Shown: positions 41,601 to 60,257 of the stretch, one piece after another
Layout: each line of letters starts with the position of its first letter
Numbering within the stretch: position 1 is the stretch's first letter
NCBI GenBank assembly: GCA_034509925.1
Contig: CM067527.1
Coordinates: forward strand, 8,142,001-8,206,000
Length of the DNA: 64,000 bases
DNA from: Hirudinaria manillensis
Taxonomy: Eukaryota; Annelida; Clitellata; Hirudinida; Hirudinidae
Direction of reading: 5' to 3'
Notes under the pieces: model-generated
The model's database searches: none
What the model was told of the DNA's origin: nothing
What the model saw: only the letters and a program-made list of their open reading frames with translations
Made by a program: the position numbers and the translations under genes

Positions 41601-43118
41601 TTATATTCAAATATATGTTCAAATTTATATCAAAATTATTAATTATTAAAAAAAAATTGCGGTAGAAATTACATTCGAATTGATTGAACGGATTCAAAAT
41701 TTAAAAAGTTAAACTGCTGCGCTTTTATTAATTTCTTAACTCGTGCTAAAAGCATGTCTTCACGTCATTTATAAGGACATGTCTTTCTTAATCTGAAAAT
41801 ATTCGTTTGTTTAACATTAAAACCTGCCTAAAGGAACAGCTAGACATTGCATGGGAAAGGGTATCCATATGGACAGGTTGTCCCTTTGATCAGGCGTCTG
41901 AATTAAACTACAGTAAAAATCGGTTCCTATAAAACGATCCTAAAGACAGGTTTTTACCATCTTCTTGGGTGCCCCAATTCAAAGGTTTTGCTATATTTCT
42001 CATATCTCTGATATTCTCATATCTGTCTCAAGGCTATTCGTTGTCATGGATACGTTTTCACTCAACTTTTTGTAAATCTTAATACAATTGTTTCCGTCAA
42101 ATAAATATGCGACTTGAAAGAAGTTTCTCATTAACTTATTCTTAATTAATTTAATATTTGATTTAATATTAACAAAACATTCAACGATGATAGAGTTCGA
42201 ATGTACATGCCAATGCTACGATTAACAATAGAGATAGTGTTAGAGACAAAGGTTGATAATTGAACATTCATTTTTCTTTTTAAACATCTGCAAAGATAAA
42301 AAATTCTTCACTTTATCTTTCTTTCTTGAATTAAATTCGGTAGTTTTTTTTTGTTTTTTTGTTTTAATAAATATTAAAATATTTTAATTAAGATTATTTA
42401 ATGACATTTCGACTGACTAAATGGTTTAAATTTTCTATTATCCAAGACGTTTTACAAGTCATGCAAATAATATTTGCACCATTTGCGAACAAAATTTACA
42501 ATTGAAATTTGCCTGAAAATTGGTATTAAAAACGTTACAGTTTTATGATCATAAATTTTTCGATTTTCTTTTTTATTAATTTTTTAAGTAATTCGTTTAA
42601 ATGATACATGAGACAATTTGGAATCAAAAAACAAATCGAGAAGCGAGCATAACATAATCAAATAAACACTTTATGTAAATGTCAACATCTGTCGAACACA
42701 CGTTGTTTAATGTTACTTAAAATATTTACGTCTCGATTAACACTGTTTTATACCGTCATATAAAAATATGATGTAATCAAATAAACTAATTAATTAAATA
42801 ATTAATTAACGCAATATAGCGATGATGGAGATTATTATTATTATTAAACAACACTGTACTGATTACCAAGCATTGCAATTATTATTATTATTATTATTAT
42901 TATTTAACATTATATTAATTAATTAAATAATACTGTTTGATTTGTATTAACAAATTAATCGATAAAATACAAACGCTTCTCTTCCTGAGTTCTTCAATTT
43001 CCTCCTCCATTTTGTCCCTTTCCTGTCTGTTCAACTCCAACAATTCCTTTGCAGTGTCATCCAAGCCTGCTGAATCTGGTGCCTCTGCTCGTTTCTAACG
43101 ACGACGACGATGATGGAG

Positions 43119-43165
<47 letters not shown>

Positions 43166-43633
43166 AAGTTAATCGATTTAAAAATAATACTAAAAAGAAA
43201 TTGCTTCGTTTTAAAAACATTTGAAAAGTTGACACAAGACATCCAAGTAAATGTTTAACTTTACAAGTATACTTCTTATCGGAACATCAGAATGGCTATT
43301 TTTAAACTTGGAATTTCCAAATTAAGTGCACTGACAAACACCTGAAGCTATTTTGATTGCTCCATTTTAAGCGCTAAAAAAATTTATAGCTTTTTCTAGA
43401 AGATCAATCCACCTCCTTTAAATTATTATTATTATTATGTCATAATAATATTAGAAGCATCATGGTTTTTATTTTTAACACGCCACAATTTTTGCTACTC
43501 ATACGATTATGCTTGTTATAACTTATCGATTATTGTATATATATTATTATATTATAATTATATTATTATAAATATTATAAATTATGTAAAATAAAAAATA
43601 AATTCATAAAATAACTTTATTTATTTATTATTA

Positions 43634-43671
<38 letters not shown>

Positions 43672-45549
43672 GTTCGTTATTTGAATCAAGGTTGCTATTT
43701 TAAATGTTATTGTAAAATTAATTGACCCACTTAATTTACATAATTTATTCTAATGATGCATATTAATGAACAAAGAACATGTCGTAAATAAATAAATAAA
43801 TAAATAAATAAAACTCACTTTCGCTGGAGCAGGTTTCGATGGTTTGACAACCTCATGTTCGCTTCAATGTTTTTATTTCACATTTATTCACAATTATAAA
43901 CTATTTCAATTTTAATTCTAAATTTATGTTTATTTATTCATTGGTAGTATTTATTAAATTTATAATCCAGTAATTATAACACATAAGTAATTAAAATTAA
44001 ATTATACGTAAAAGTCGAGACATACTTTGTCTTGTTTGAATGATAACCTATCATTTGATACGATGCCAATCGATGAATTGTATACAACCTTAGTATGACT
44101 TTCATCATGTATATCTTTGTATATTCATACATCTATTATAACGCTAGAATTTCTTTTCTGTTTATTTTTGTATTTTCTGAGAAACATGTTTACTCAGTGA
44201 CGTCTCACCTTTCAGAATCGCTGCAAAATGTAAAAGAAAAATTATTCAAAAACAAATATTCGAAAGGTTTTAGAACAAGTTAAGAAATAAAATTAATTAC
44301 GATTTGTTCTTAATTCGTAAAATAATGTTTTAAAATCCGATGAAATCCTTTCCTGGAGATAGCATCTTTTCTATTTTGTTTGCAAAGAAGTTTGTCGACT
44401 TACAATCGTGTCAGGTGACCTTGACATTTAATCACTTTAAAATAACCTATTTATTACAATCTTTCACCATATCTTTCTAATGGTGATGGTGGTGGTGACG
44501 ACGACGACGATGATGATGACGAAAGTGATTTCACTCAGAGGAGCAAAGGAATGAATGCCCTATGAGTGGCATCAACTCTTCACTCCAAATGCAGAAATAT
44601 TACAAAAAATAATTTTAAAATAACAAACGGTGAAACAATCAATAAACGGATTACGTCCACAATGCTCGGGTTAATGCAGCTTTTTATGGACTCTTCGAAT
44701 ATCAATGTCACGTAAAGTTCAAGTGTGTACTCTTTTAAAAAAGAAAAAACACACCCCCATCTTCAATTTTAAAACGTATCAGTGAATAAAATGAATAAAC
44801 GCAAATATAAAAGAAATAATTTTAAAATAAAGTTGGATATTAGAAGCAAGAAACACGTTATTCAGAATAATTCAGAAATTCACCTGCGGTTTGATTCGTC
44901 GTCGGACATTTTTGAAGCAATTGAAGCGAATTTTCCGAAACTCGAGCGGGTCGAGAGAGTCAGACAAAGATAAACTTTTAAAGCTTAAAGGATGAATGCA
45001 GTTGCTTACCTACGCATCTCACTCGCTCGTTCCAATGCTCCAGCTGCCACATAAGTTTCATCGCTCTGGATAAATCAAATGTTTTGAATCCTAATTGTTT
45101 GCAGCCAGTGGTCAAAATATAAAAAAAAAACTAATTTTTTTCCAGAAAAATGCTTAAACTTGTAACTTTTTTGTCCATCATTTCTGTGACGCAAAGGACT
45201 TTTGCATGCACGTGGTGATTAAACATTGTTCAGCCGAAATGCAACTCTCCGAATGTGTGGCAAGTTGCAAGTTGCACACCTGCTCTTTCTAAGTCGACAT
45301 TGTTCCCAAAACAATTTGCTCTGAGCGTTTTTCTTTTCACTGTTTTTCACCACCTCCTAATGAGTTTGTCAGGTTCCTTCTCACTCGATTATCGGACTGA
45401 AGATATGCGACCTACATTTTCTTTTTTAGGAGAATGCAACCTTATAGAGTTAAAAATTATAATTTAACAACTTTTGAAATAAATTAATGATTGGAATTGG
45501 TGAAATAAAATATTTTCCTAAAAGCGCAAGTTTTTGTTTCGGTTACCAT
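38612..45549 (-). CDS. Troponin T
   Basis: This is the tropomyosin-binding subunit of the muscle troponin complex. Twelve coding exons join in frame to 326 residues: 45547-45549, 45010-45065, 43819-43861, 42975-43094, 41495-41581, 41016-41159, 40867-40893, 40354-40554, 40036-40079, 39819-39854, 39465-39504, 38612-38791. An acidic/Lys-rich helical N-terminal half (LLELNRQERDKMEEEIEEL) leads to KWKTPQKRNFIITRKEAG, then TKEQLEAEKKAIL...RIKPLDIDGLD and KLSEKAKEFHSWLTRLEGE, the troponin T core, and a C-terminus with KYERQKDKRSYVERFTLF. It ends in ATSGAE with no poly-Glu tail of the insect type. The 27-nt exon at 40867 is a likely alternative microexon. The first coding exon holds only the ATG (Kozak-like GCCATGG, donor GTAACC), giving M-SDETY; it was chosen by phase and is the least certain piece. 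Confidence 0.92.
41582..42974. other. Troponin T intron (1.4 kb)
   Basis: It is AT-rich sequence with short ATT runs near 42835 and 42890. I see no mobile element or RNA gene. Other troponin T introns longer than 300 bp (38792-39464, 40555-40866, 41160-41494, 43095-43818, 43862-45009, 45066-45546) likewise hold only ATT, TAAA and GAT/GAC microsatellites; the Lys/Arg-rich frame at 44782-44973 lacks any support. Confidence 0.6.
43116..43163. repeat. ATT microsatellite next to a troponin T exon
   Basis: About 16 ATT units begin 22 bp upstream (in gene direction) of the acceptor of exon 42975-43094. A second ATT run is at 43625-43675. Confidence 0.9.
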
Positions 45550-45884
45550 GGCAATAAATTCGTCTCTAACGATGAAAGCAGGTTCTGGTTTACTTCGATA
45601 AACAAGTTTATGGCTGTTGTAAAGCAGCGTTTTTTCAGTTGCAAATCATGAAATCTTATACGAAATTGGTCTGTTTTTTATATTGTGGATCCGTTTTTAC
45701 ATACTTCAAAGTGTTTTGATTTAATTTAAAGCATTGTTTGCACCCGACCTACTCATTTTCTTGATTAGCTGCGTGAGCGAAAAAGTATTTTAAAAAAAGA
45801 ATAATTTTTGACGAGTTCTTTATTAAAGCCGTACTTTTCTAAAATTTGAAACATTCTTCAGTTTAAAATGTTCTTCCAAAACAG

Positions 45885-47511
45885 ACCGATGCTTCGAGCG
45901 TATCTCAGATTTCGAGACCAAGGTTCAAAGGAAAGGGCAAAAGAGTAAGAAGGAATTCGTTGAAAATATTTTACGAGTTCGCGTCATTCTCATTCAATTT
46001 CTGCAGGAATCCGACAATGGAACATACATAGAGCAGGAAGACGACGTATGACTTCATGAGAACAATGATATGATTTTGTTATTTTGAATATCTTTAATTA
46101 CATTGAGTAAATCTTCCGTTGATTGAAGTGATTAATAATTTTTGCCAGTATTCTCGACTCATCCTGAAGCCACCCGATCAACTGCAGTTGACTGAACAGG
46201 TAGAAATTCTGATTAATTTCACAGCTTTGCTGAATCTTTGACATAATTTAATTTTAATATTTGATCTTTTATTTTCTGAAATTTAATATAAAATTAAGGA
46301 GCTGAAAGAAGAATTCACAAGAATTCTAACTGCTGACAATCCAAGAGCACCAAAGAACCTTGTCATATTTGACCACAAGGTCATTTGCCAAAAGCATTTC
46401 ATTATTCATTGATTGCTACATTTTTTCAATTCCCAATATTATTATTATAATTATTATTACTATTATTTGTCACCAAGTCTGCATAATTACAACAACTCAA
46501 CTTTCAACACGAACATACGTTCATTGCAGACAGGGGGCTTCTTACCTTCTGCGAGTTCGAGCCACATCGCCGTTCACTTTTCCTGTGAAGGAAACAAAAT
46601 CCACGTCGATTCTGAGGAGGCAAAGAGACAAATTCAACTCAGACCTGGTTTTAAATTTTGTGTTCTAATTCTTCACGTTAATTTCGTTAATGAATAATTA
46701 CTATAAATAATTAACACAACTAATTAATATTGATTAGTAATTAATTAGCATTATTTGTCGTATGCAAATTGATTTTTCGTGATCGTCGATTCACCAGTTG
46801 AGGTTTCGTCGCCGTCGACGACCGAGAAACGGGTTGTGTCGGATGATGAGGAGGAGGAGGAAGAGGATGGAAAGACTGAAGGGGTGAAGAAAAAACCAGT
46901 GGAAGAGGTTTTTATGGATGTTCTTTAATTTTTTTATTATAATTTTTTATTTTTTATTGACATTTTTATTATAATCATAATATATATTATTATTATAATT
47001 TATGTTGTTGTTGTTGTTGCCATGAATCCCCCTTCAACAAATGTTGTTGATGATTGAAAATACAAAATATTTGTACAAAATTATAAGCAGTGACTCCTTT
47101 GCAGATTAGAAATGAAAGATTTAAAAATTGTTGAGCAAAAGATCTTATCAAGATAACTTACAAAGTTGTTTTAGCAAGGAATTCCAATAATTTTTTCATT
47201 TATTATTATCATCATCATTATTTTTTATTATTATTATTTATTATTTTTATTGTTATTATTACTTTTTTTTTATGAGTTTTATAATTTTTGTTTTATTTTT
47301 AAATGAAATTTATTTTCTCAAATTAATTGTTGACATTTGAAAGCCTCAAAATGCAGTAAAACAAAAGAAGAAACTGACGAATCAGTTCAACTTCACAGAG
47401 AGAGGAACACAAACGTACAACAACCCTCCCAGGGTTGAAACTTATTTCAGTTAATCAATTGCAGTTAATTATTAAATGAACAGTTGATTGACTGATTGAG
47501 TGATTGATTGA

Positions 47512-47606
<95 letters not shown>

Positions 47607-50600
47607 TCTAATCAATTGTGTGATAAATCAGGACAAGACCACGTTTACTGAACCACCTCCGACAGTGGATTTTGACGGAAGCGTGACTCAATGGAGCATC
47701 CACGATGCTTATCAACAGGATTTCGAGAGGAATGTGAGATCCAAATTATCTTTCGATCGAGTTTTAAAATTATTTTATTTATTACCTTTTAAGGCAATTA
47801 TTAAATTATTAAAGATTAATTTCTGAACGCTAAAAATAAAAAGCGCTAAAAAACGATGCTCGTTGAAATATTTATTCGCAAATTAATTTATTCGCGGTTA
47901 CGCTCCGAGCAAGGACCGACCAATTAAGATGCAACCCGCACGGAATCAACAGGTGCTAATGCGTACCTGACGAGCGAAAGATTGTCGATTGAAGAAATAA
48001 ATCCCTTTCATTTCAGCATGGAAAGGACAAGAAGCAAGGGAAGGAAGTAGGAGGAATAAAGCAGGAATTGCCTGAGGTTATTTCAGTACATTGTTGCAAC
48101 TTGTTTCAAGCTTTAAAATTACAGTTATCAAAATTAAATGCTATTGAAACTATTGGTTTACGAGAATTGTTTTAGTCGCAATTATTGATAATTTAGCCGA
48201 TAATTTGAGTATGATTATTATTTAATGTTTATAATTCTTTAATTAATCGTGAAATCATCATCCACTCTGCAGATCTCAGCAAAACATTGCAGTTTAAAAT
48301 CTGCCAAAATCATTGAAAGGATGGTGTGCCAAAACATGTTTGATGAAATTGCCATGGGTGAGTATCAAGATGATGATGATGATGATGATGATGACGATGA
48401 CAAAGATACTTGGGTGGTTTTGATCCAAATATTATTAATTCATCTATCTGGCTGTTTTGATGATGATGATGATGATAATCTTTTTATGCAATAAGTAATA
48501 AATAAATAAATTATAATCATCTGGTTCTCTGCTTGTTTTTAATCTTTTCTAATCAAAAGCCAATGAGGCTTTTTTGAGAGAGAATTCTTTGAGCTTCAAA
48601 CGATCAAATTTTCTACAATTTTTTTTATGATTCAAACTCGGATGCATTTACAAAACATTTTTTAACAAACACCCTTTTGAAGCATAAATAATCAATCATC
48701 CAATAATTTGTATGGCTAATTATTATTAATTATTACATGACGTGGTCGTTGAATATAAAATTTCATTTAGATTTAATAATTTATGGCTAATTATTATTAA
48801 TTATTACATGACGTGGTCGTTGAATATTAAATTTCATTTAGATTTTAAATACTACGAGGACCTGTCAGACGAGTTCAGAGAACCGAAGGGGACGTTGTTG
48901 CCTTTGTGGTCCTTCAAGTATGGGTTCAAGTCTCGTCTCAGGTCCGAAGATTTGAAGAATTTGTGCATCACTGGCATCTGTTGGAGCAAACTTCACTTTG
49001 ATCTTTTTGCAGCCTCTTTCGGATCATGTGTGCAGTTATTTTCATTATTATGTTATTTAATTAATTCTTTACAAGATGTTGATTTTTAAAACTAAAACCT
49101 CTAAAGTTTATTATATTTATATACTAAAAATAAAAGCCAGTAATTTGATTTTAAATGATTTTAATTATAAAATTTTGTTTAAAAGTTAATCATTAGACAT
49201 AAAATCGTTAAACTTTTCAGATGACTTTGAAAAGCAGGGACGCGGTGCTCTTTTGTATTACTCCCTTAAGAACCCCTCCTACCCCGAGCACGTGTTCCTC
49301 ACCCCATGCGGGGCCACGTGCCTGGACCTCCACCCGAAACACCCCCACCTCGCCGTCGTGGGACTCCACGACGGAAACGTGGCCGTCTTCGATGTCATCA
49401 GAAACACTCATTCCCCTGTTTTTATCAGCAACGCAACAACTGGCAAGCATCTGGACATCGTCTGGCAGGTCATAGATTTTTTAAATAAAATCTGTTTAAC
49501 TCTTATTATTCTTGATATTTTAATTAATTATTATTATTATTAATTATTATTATTTATTAGTGTTTATGTCAATTGAATGTATTTATGAAATTATTTGCAA
49601 TTTTAAATCCTTCCGATGTTTCGTCGCATCAGGTAAAATGGCAGGATGAAGATGGCGACTTCAAATTCTTCTCGATATCGGGAGATGGACAAGTCTTGTG
49701 TTGGACGATATTGAAGGTGTCAATATAATTTCCTTTGGAATATTAAGTTATTATAATTTTAATGCCACTTCAGATTTTTTTATTTTCTTTGCAAACTAAA
49801 TTTTCAGAATGAATTGATCAGCAGACTTGTGATCGAGTTGTCTCTGACCAAACCAGACATCCTTAATAATCAGCTTGATACTCTTCCTGTCCCCCTAAAT
49901 GGTGATATAATTGAAATAATTTTTAATTATTTAATCATAAAAGTTGTGACAGAAGTAAATTATTAGTTATTATGCATAATTTCAGCATCTGGGACGACCT
50001 TTGACTTCCACCCTTCTGACGATCAGTTGTACATTGTGGGTACGGAGGAAGGAATGGTACATTTGTGTGCAAAGAATCAAACCAGTAGGTACCTCGGCTC
50101 GTACGATGCCCACTCCGGTCCGGTGCACAAAGCCGTGTGGAATCATTACCACCCTGCCGTTTTCATGACCTGCAGCTACGATTGGACGATCAAGATCTGG
50201 GACAGGTCGATAAACGGAAGGTCGCTACAAATTTTTAACTTCGACGTGAAGATTTTTAATTGCACTGTTTAAATGGACGTCGGGGTTTTTCCAGGTTTCC
50301 GTTGCTGGTCTTTGATCTCGGACATCCCGTGTCGGACGTGGAATGGTCGCCTTATTCCTCCACCGTCTTTGCTGCCGTCACCATCGACGGGAAGGTTGTG
50401 GTTCCGTGCTCCTTAAACGAAGATTTCTCATTAAATAAAAATTCCCTTTTAAGTAAAATTGTTAAATAATAAATTTAATTAACGACCTCTTAAACAATCA
50501 GGTGCACGTGTTCGACTTAAATGTCAACAAATATGAAAGTCTGTGCGAGCAACAAATCGGCAAAAGGAAGAAGTCGAAACTGACGCACGTGTCGTTCAAT

Positions 50601-51483
50601 CCAAAACAACCCGTCATCCTTGTTGGAAACGATAGGTTTGCAATGGGGAAGCTTGTTATTTGAGAAAATAATTTGCCTAATTAAATTAAATTAAATCATT
50701 AATTGCATCATTAATTAAATTATTATATTTATCTCAATAACCTTTTAATTTATAATTATTTATATTTTATTTTAAAGAATTTCCTCATTCCAACAAAAAG
50801 AAAAGTTATTGAAGCATTTGTTCCATGAATAATAAATTTTTATGAATAATATTTATTTTTATTTTAATAATCATGATTCTACTTTTTCAGAGGTGCAGTC
50901 AAGTCACTCAAACTTTCACCAAATTTAAGGAAAATGCCAAAGGTGTTATTAAAAATCAAATATTTAATTTGAATTGAGAGTTGATAATGATACCGTTTCA
51001 AGTCCAAAAGTTGAATATTTTTATATATCAGATTATTTACTTAATAATCCACCTTTAACATGTATTTATTTATTTAGTGAACACTAAACGCGAATTCTGC
51101 TCTGAACTTTCTACTCATTTTTAGATCTTCCTATCTTTTCCTTGATAAGATTTGTCGGTGCTTTCTCCCACCTACATCAAAAAAAAATGTCGAAATTCCT
51201 TTGAGTTTAAGTTGTGTTACCTATTTATCTCATGCAAGTCTTATTAAGACATTGACCAACAACATCAGCAACAATAACACCAACAACATCATCAGCAACA
51301 ACAACAGATTTTATATCACTTGACAATTTGAAACAGGAGAAGAAGAATCAGGAACAACTGAAGGAGGAGGACAAAGACAACAACAGGCGACAAAATGAAG
51401 TGGAAAAAATGGAAAAAATTCTCGCCATGGTGCGACCATCGCCACCCGATCGCGTTTCCAAGGGCGCCAGGATTGGTTCTTGA
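45885..51483 (+). CDS. DNAI1: Axonemal outer-arm dynein intermediate chain 1
   Basis: This WD-repeat chain is needed for outer-arm assembly and ciliary beating. Nineteen exons join in frame to 686 residues: 45885-45944, 46007-46045, 46149-46199, 46299-46379, 46530-46647, 46798-46907, 47344-47433, 47632-47733, 48017-48076, 48273-48357, 48842-49027, 49221-49468, 49633-49716, 49808-49901, 49986-50205, 50295-50394, 50502-50635, 50891-50942, 51337-51483. Diagnostic stretches are PPDQLQLTE-ELKEEFTRILTAD, KLTNQFNFTERGTQTYNNP, ERMVCQNMFDEIA and DFKYYEDLSDEFRE. The WD region runs from GTLLPLWSFKY through DGNVAVFD, SYDWTIKIWD and PYSSTVFAAVTIDGK to KSLKLSPNLRKMPKEKK, close to human DNAI1 in order and length (~699). 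The initiating exon was not found: the first listed exon has an acceptor and an in-frame stop upstream. AATAAA lies at 51529-51534. Repeats sit tightly against several exons. Confidence 0.95.
47497..47607. repeat. DNAI1: TTGA/TGAT tetranucleotide microsatellite in DNAI1
   Basis: About 26 TTGA units end only ~25 bp before the acceptor of exon 47632-47733, so length changes would alter the branch-point and pyrimidine region. Confidence 0.9.
48368..48404. repeat. DNAI1: GAT microsatellite after a DNAI1 donor site
   Basis: About ten GAT units with GAC variants start 10 bp after the donor of exon 48273-48357. The poly-Asp frame across it is intronic. Confidence 0.85.
48712..48847. repeat. DNAI1: 71-bp tandem duplication at a DNAI1 intron-exon border
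   Basis: Two nearly identical ~71-bp copies lie head to tail, the second starting at about 48783. Each contains AAATTTCATTTAG, the acceptor used by exon 48842-49027, so a decoy acceptor sits 71-72 bp upstream. Past the first acceptor the sequence reads into intron rather than exon. Confidence 0.85.
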
Positions 51484-51983
51484 TGGAAAAATATTTCATG
51501 GAATGTTTTAATTATTAATGGATTTTTAAATAAATCATTGAAAGTTGTTTTGAGATCAGGTTTGGGCGGGAAGTGAGTTACGGCATCAACAAGTGCATTG
51601 AGATTTCATATCGCTTGGAAGATGGTGATGATGATGATACTGGGGCGGAGGAGGATGGCGATGATGATGACGATGGTGATGGTGTCAAGGACGAGTAGGC
51701 AGCGCTATAAATTGTTTGATATTCGACCAAGTTCTTGTGGCATTCTGGCTCGAATATTTTCGATTAATATATAATAATATATTGGCTTATTATTAGAATC
51801 TGCATGCAAGTAAACATTTTTGGCTGGAATGTCGGCGTAGAACACGTATGGAAATTGCGAATTTCTGCAATGGTTGCTTTCAACTTTTAAAAAAAATAGA
51901 AAACAAAGTTAAATTATTTCGTAAGTCTGCCTTGTCGCTGTGAATCAGGTTTTAACTGCATGTCCTCCTATCTTTAATGATGT

Positions 51984-52014
<31 letters not shown>

Positions 52015-54623
52015 TCAGATTATTAAAGTGGCGTATGTCCGGTGGACTTCAAGGCCACTGAGGGGGATGAGGGTGACTTTAATGGTGTAAATTATTTAAA
52101 TGGAAGACGTTATCAAGTTTTTAGAACTTGAATGATTTTATCCTGTGTTTTCATTATTATCGATATTAAGATAAGTTTATTTTCTATCTGAATCTTTATA
52201 AAAAACTGGATCACATTCTACACAATTCTGATGAAACGATTGTGCATTTGAATCCTTACAAATTTCACAAGAAAACCATCTCAATTGTTATGGTAAAGTT
52301 AAATTTAAATGACACAATTATGATGTAAAATATAATTCAGCTGATTGTAAGCAATCCAAACAAAATAAACATTAATAAAAAGATGCGAAAACTTAAGGAA
52401 AACTTATTATACTGCACATGGTACTCTCCATCCCTGGAAATCAAGGATGATGTGCTCGGACTATCGCGCTGTGTTAAATCGACTTTTGAAATGTGATGGA
52501 CATTTATATACTCATTTATTTATTTATTTATTTTATTTCAACAAATTTAAGGGCCATCCAATGACCCTTGACACAAACTTGTTCAACAAGTATACCATGA
52601 TTATCACCATAATCGGTAAGAAAATATAGAGTATCAGCGATACAGATATCGTGATAAGTTATAAGGATACGAAATAATGAGATTAAAAAATCATTTGTTA
52701 AAGAGACGATTGTTGAAGTCGCTTGAAGAAAGGCAGGATTTAGAACGAGATGATGTTGACCTATTTGTTGTAAAATGTTGATGAGCTAATGATATCGGGT
52801 AAGAAGTTCTAGGATTTGATGACACGTTTATTGAAGAAGTGTTGCACGTGACTGGTGACGTGAGCAAATGGGTTGACCACGGGTCAGGGGCTGTTAGGGA
52901 CATCAAAAGGATGGGGATGGTGCAAAGAGTAAGACCTCCAACTGTTTTTCTGAAGCAGAGGCATAAATCATTCTCATCTTCTAACGTAAGGCCGTCTGAG
53001 GCTGTGTTCTGAAACCTGAGATGGCTCAAAGTGAAGTACTTTGGTTATAAACTGCTTGTTATTATCTGGGTTCCAGATTGTGGAACAATGTTCAAGGATT
53101 GGACGAACATAGGTTATAAAAAATAATAATGTATTCATTTAATGTAAAAATTTATAAAGAACATAAATTATATGAATTATTCATTTATTCATAAAAAGGC
53201 TGACCACAATAAAACTAGGCGATTAAATAGGATCGGCGCTTTTTTATAACGAAAATTATGTTAAGTATAGACGCGTTATAATTCATCATATGTTAACATT
53301 CATTGCATGTTAAATATTCATAAATTAATTTATAAAATTATAAAAATAATATTATAATAATAAAAATAAAATTATAATAACAATATAATTTTGAAGATTT
53401 TGAAGACACGAAATATAAAGGTGTAAATAATTATAAATTAAGATCAACGACTTGTTCTCAAAAACAATAGATTCTTATATTATTAACTTATTATTATAAC
53501 TTAATATAATTAAAACTGAAAATAAAATTCATATTAATATCATTATTATTATTATTATTTAACAAATGAAATTTCTTTAAAATTAATTAAAAGTGACAAA
53601 ATTCATTTCTCAACAAAAGGGTGTCTAAAAAAGAGAGTTAAAGCACTACTTACGAAGATGGCTGACAAATGACCAGCAAAGACAGCTTCTCTTTTAACCA
53701 TTTATTTTTAAAATAACTTTTTATAAACAGCTGCTTGTATTGCTTTCACTTGATTGTATTTTTTCTACTTAACCTAAGCAAATTTCTGAAGAGTAACTAC
53801 TCATACTTTTATGCAGTACTTTTTGTAACTTAAAACTTTAATTTCATAAAAACTACTATAACACTCTACATTACAAGACGCGAACGTCAAATTTTGGATT
53901 CCTTTCTCAGCCTTCAGCAATTCCAATATCGGTGATACGCCTATTGATTTAGGTTTAACATTTTTTGCAATTTCAGAAGCTATTATAACGTGATTCATCG
54001 AAAAGGCTGAAATGTTAATGATTTTCAGTCTCCAAGCGATAAAATTCAGAATATTCAAAGGTCCCATGCAAATTTATAATTGTTTTGACGTTAATTTTTT
54101 TACGAGATAAGTGTTCTTTTGATAAAAATAAATTAATAATAACAAACAATAATAATAAATTTGACTACCCCGTAAGTCTTCAAACTGGGATTTGGGGAAA
54201 AATTAATTTTATTTAATTTATTTGTACAGGTTTCCTAAAATCTGTTAAACTCAAAATATTATGAATACCACATTATGGCGTATTTTGTTCAAATGAAGTT
54301 TTAGAAATTCAACTTCTGAAGTAAATACTTTTAAAAGTGACGCGAATTAGAAATGGTTAAGTCGGTTTAAGATTACTCATAGTCTCGCAGAATACGAATT
54401 TGTGTACGCACAGAAAGGCTGTTGAAGACATTAGTTTGTTCGAGCTGTGCCAGCCAATAGGAGTGGCGCAATTACAAGTCCAATTATTGTTTTAATAATA
54501 TTTTCACGTTTATTTATTCACTCGTGGAGTGACGAACTGTAACTTTGCTGGGTTTCTGTTGCCGGTGCTTAATTCTGTTCTCATAGAAACTTAGGACCTT
54601 ACTGGAATAATTTAACCAGCAAA
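51484..54623. other. Spacer between DNAI1 and ATP1A
   Basis: It contains the DNAI1 3' UTR, an AAT run near 51990, a reversed LINE 3' end (52510-53125) and AT-rich sequence. An inverted-CCAAT-type motif (CCAAT at 54454-54458) sits about 165 bp before the ATP1A start and may belong to its promoter. The frame at 53801-54067 (minus) is unrecognised. Confidence 0.6.
52510..53125 (-). mobile_element. LINE 3' end with AAAT tail, decayed
   Basis: Reading the minus strand, pieces in shifted frames give RPILEHCSTIWNP (typical RT C-terminal half) and HFFNKRVIKS-NFLPD, followed by a 3' UTR and an AAATA tail. The block GTCATTGGATGRCCCTT just before the tail matches the LINE end at 32672-32955, so this is the same family. 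Several stops and frameshifts show it is old. Confidence 0.8.

Positions 54624-60257
<5,634 letters not shown>

Noticed and set aside
44782..44973. Lys/Arg-rich 63-codon frame
   Set aside because: It lies in a troponin T intron, composition-driven, with no support as a gene.
45861..45944. ATG at 45868 (frame MFFQNRP) as the DNAI1 start
   Set aside because: Its frame does not join the next exon: the correct frame (ending KGKGKR before ESDNG) has an upstream in-frame stop and no ATG, so an earlier exon is needed.
47497..47607. Possible CRISPR-like or satellite repeat
   Set aside because: Plain TTGA microsatellite without spacers, in a eukaryotic intron.
53801..54067. Minus-strand 88-codon frame in the DNAI1-ATP1A spacer
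   Set aside because: No domain or splice evidence, and AT-rich codon use typical of chance frames here.
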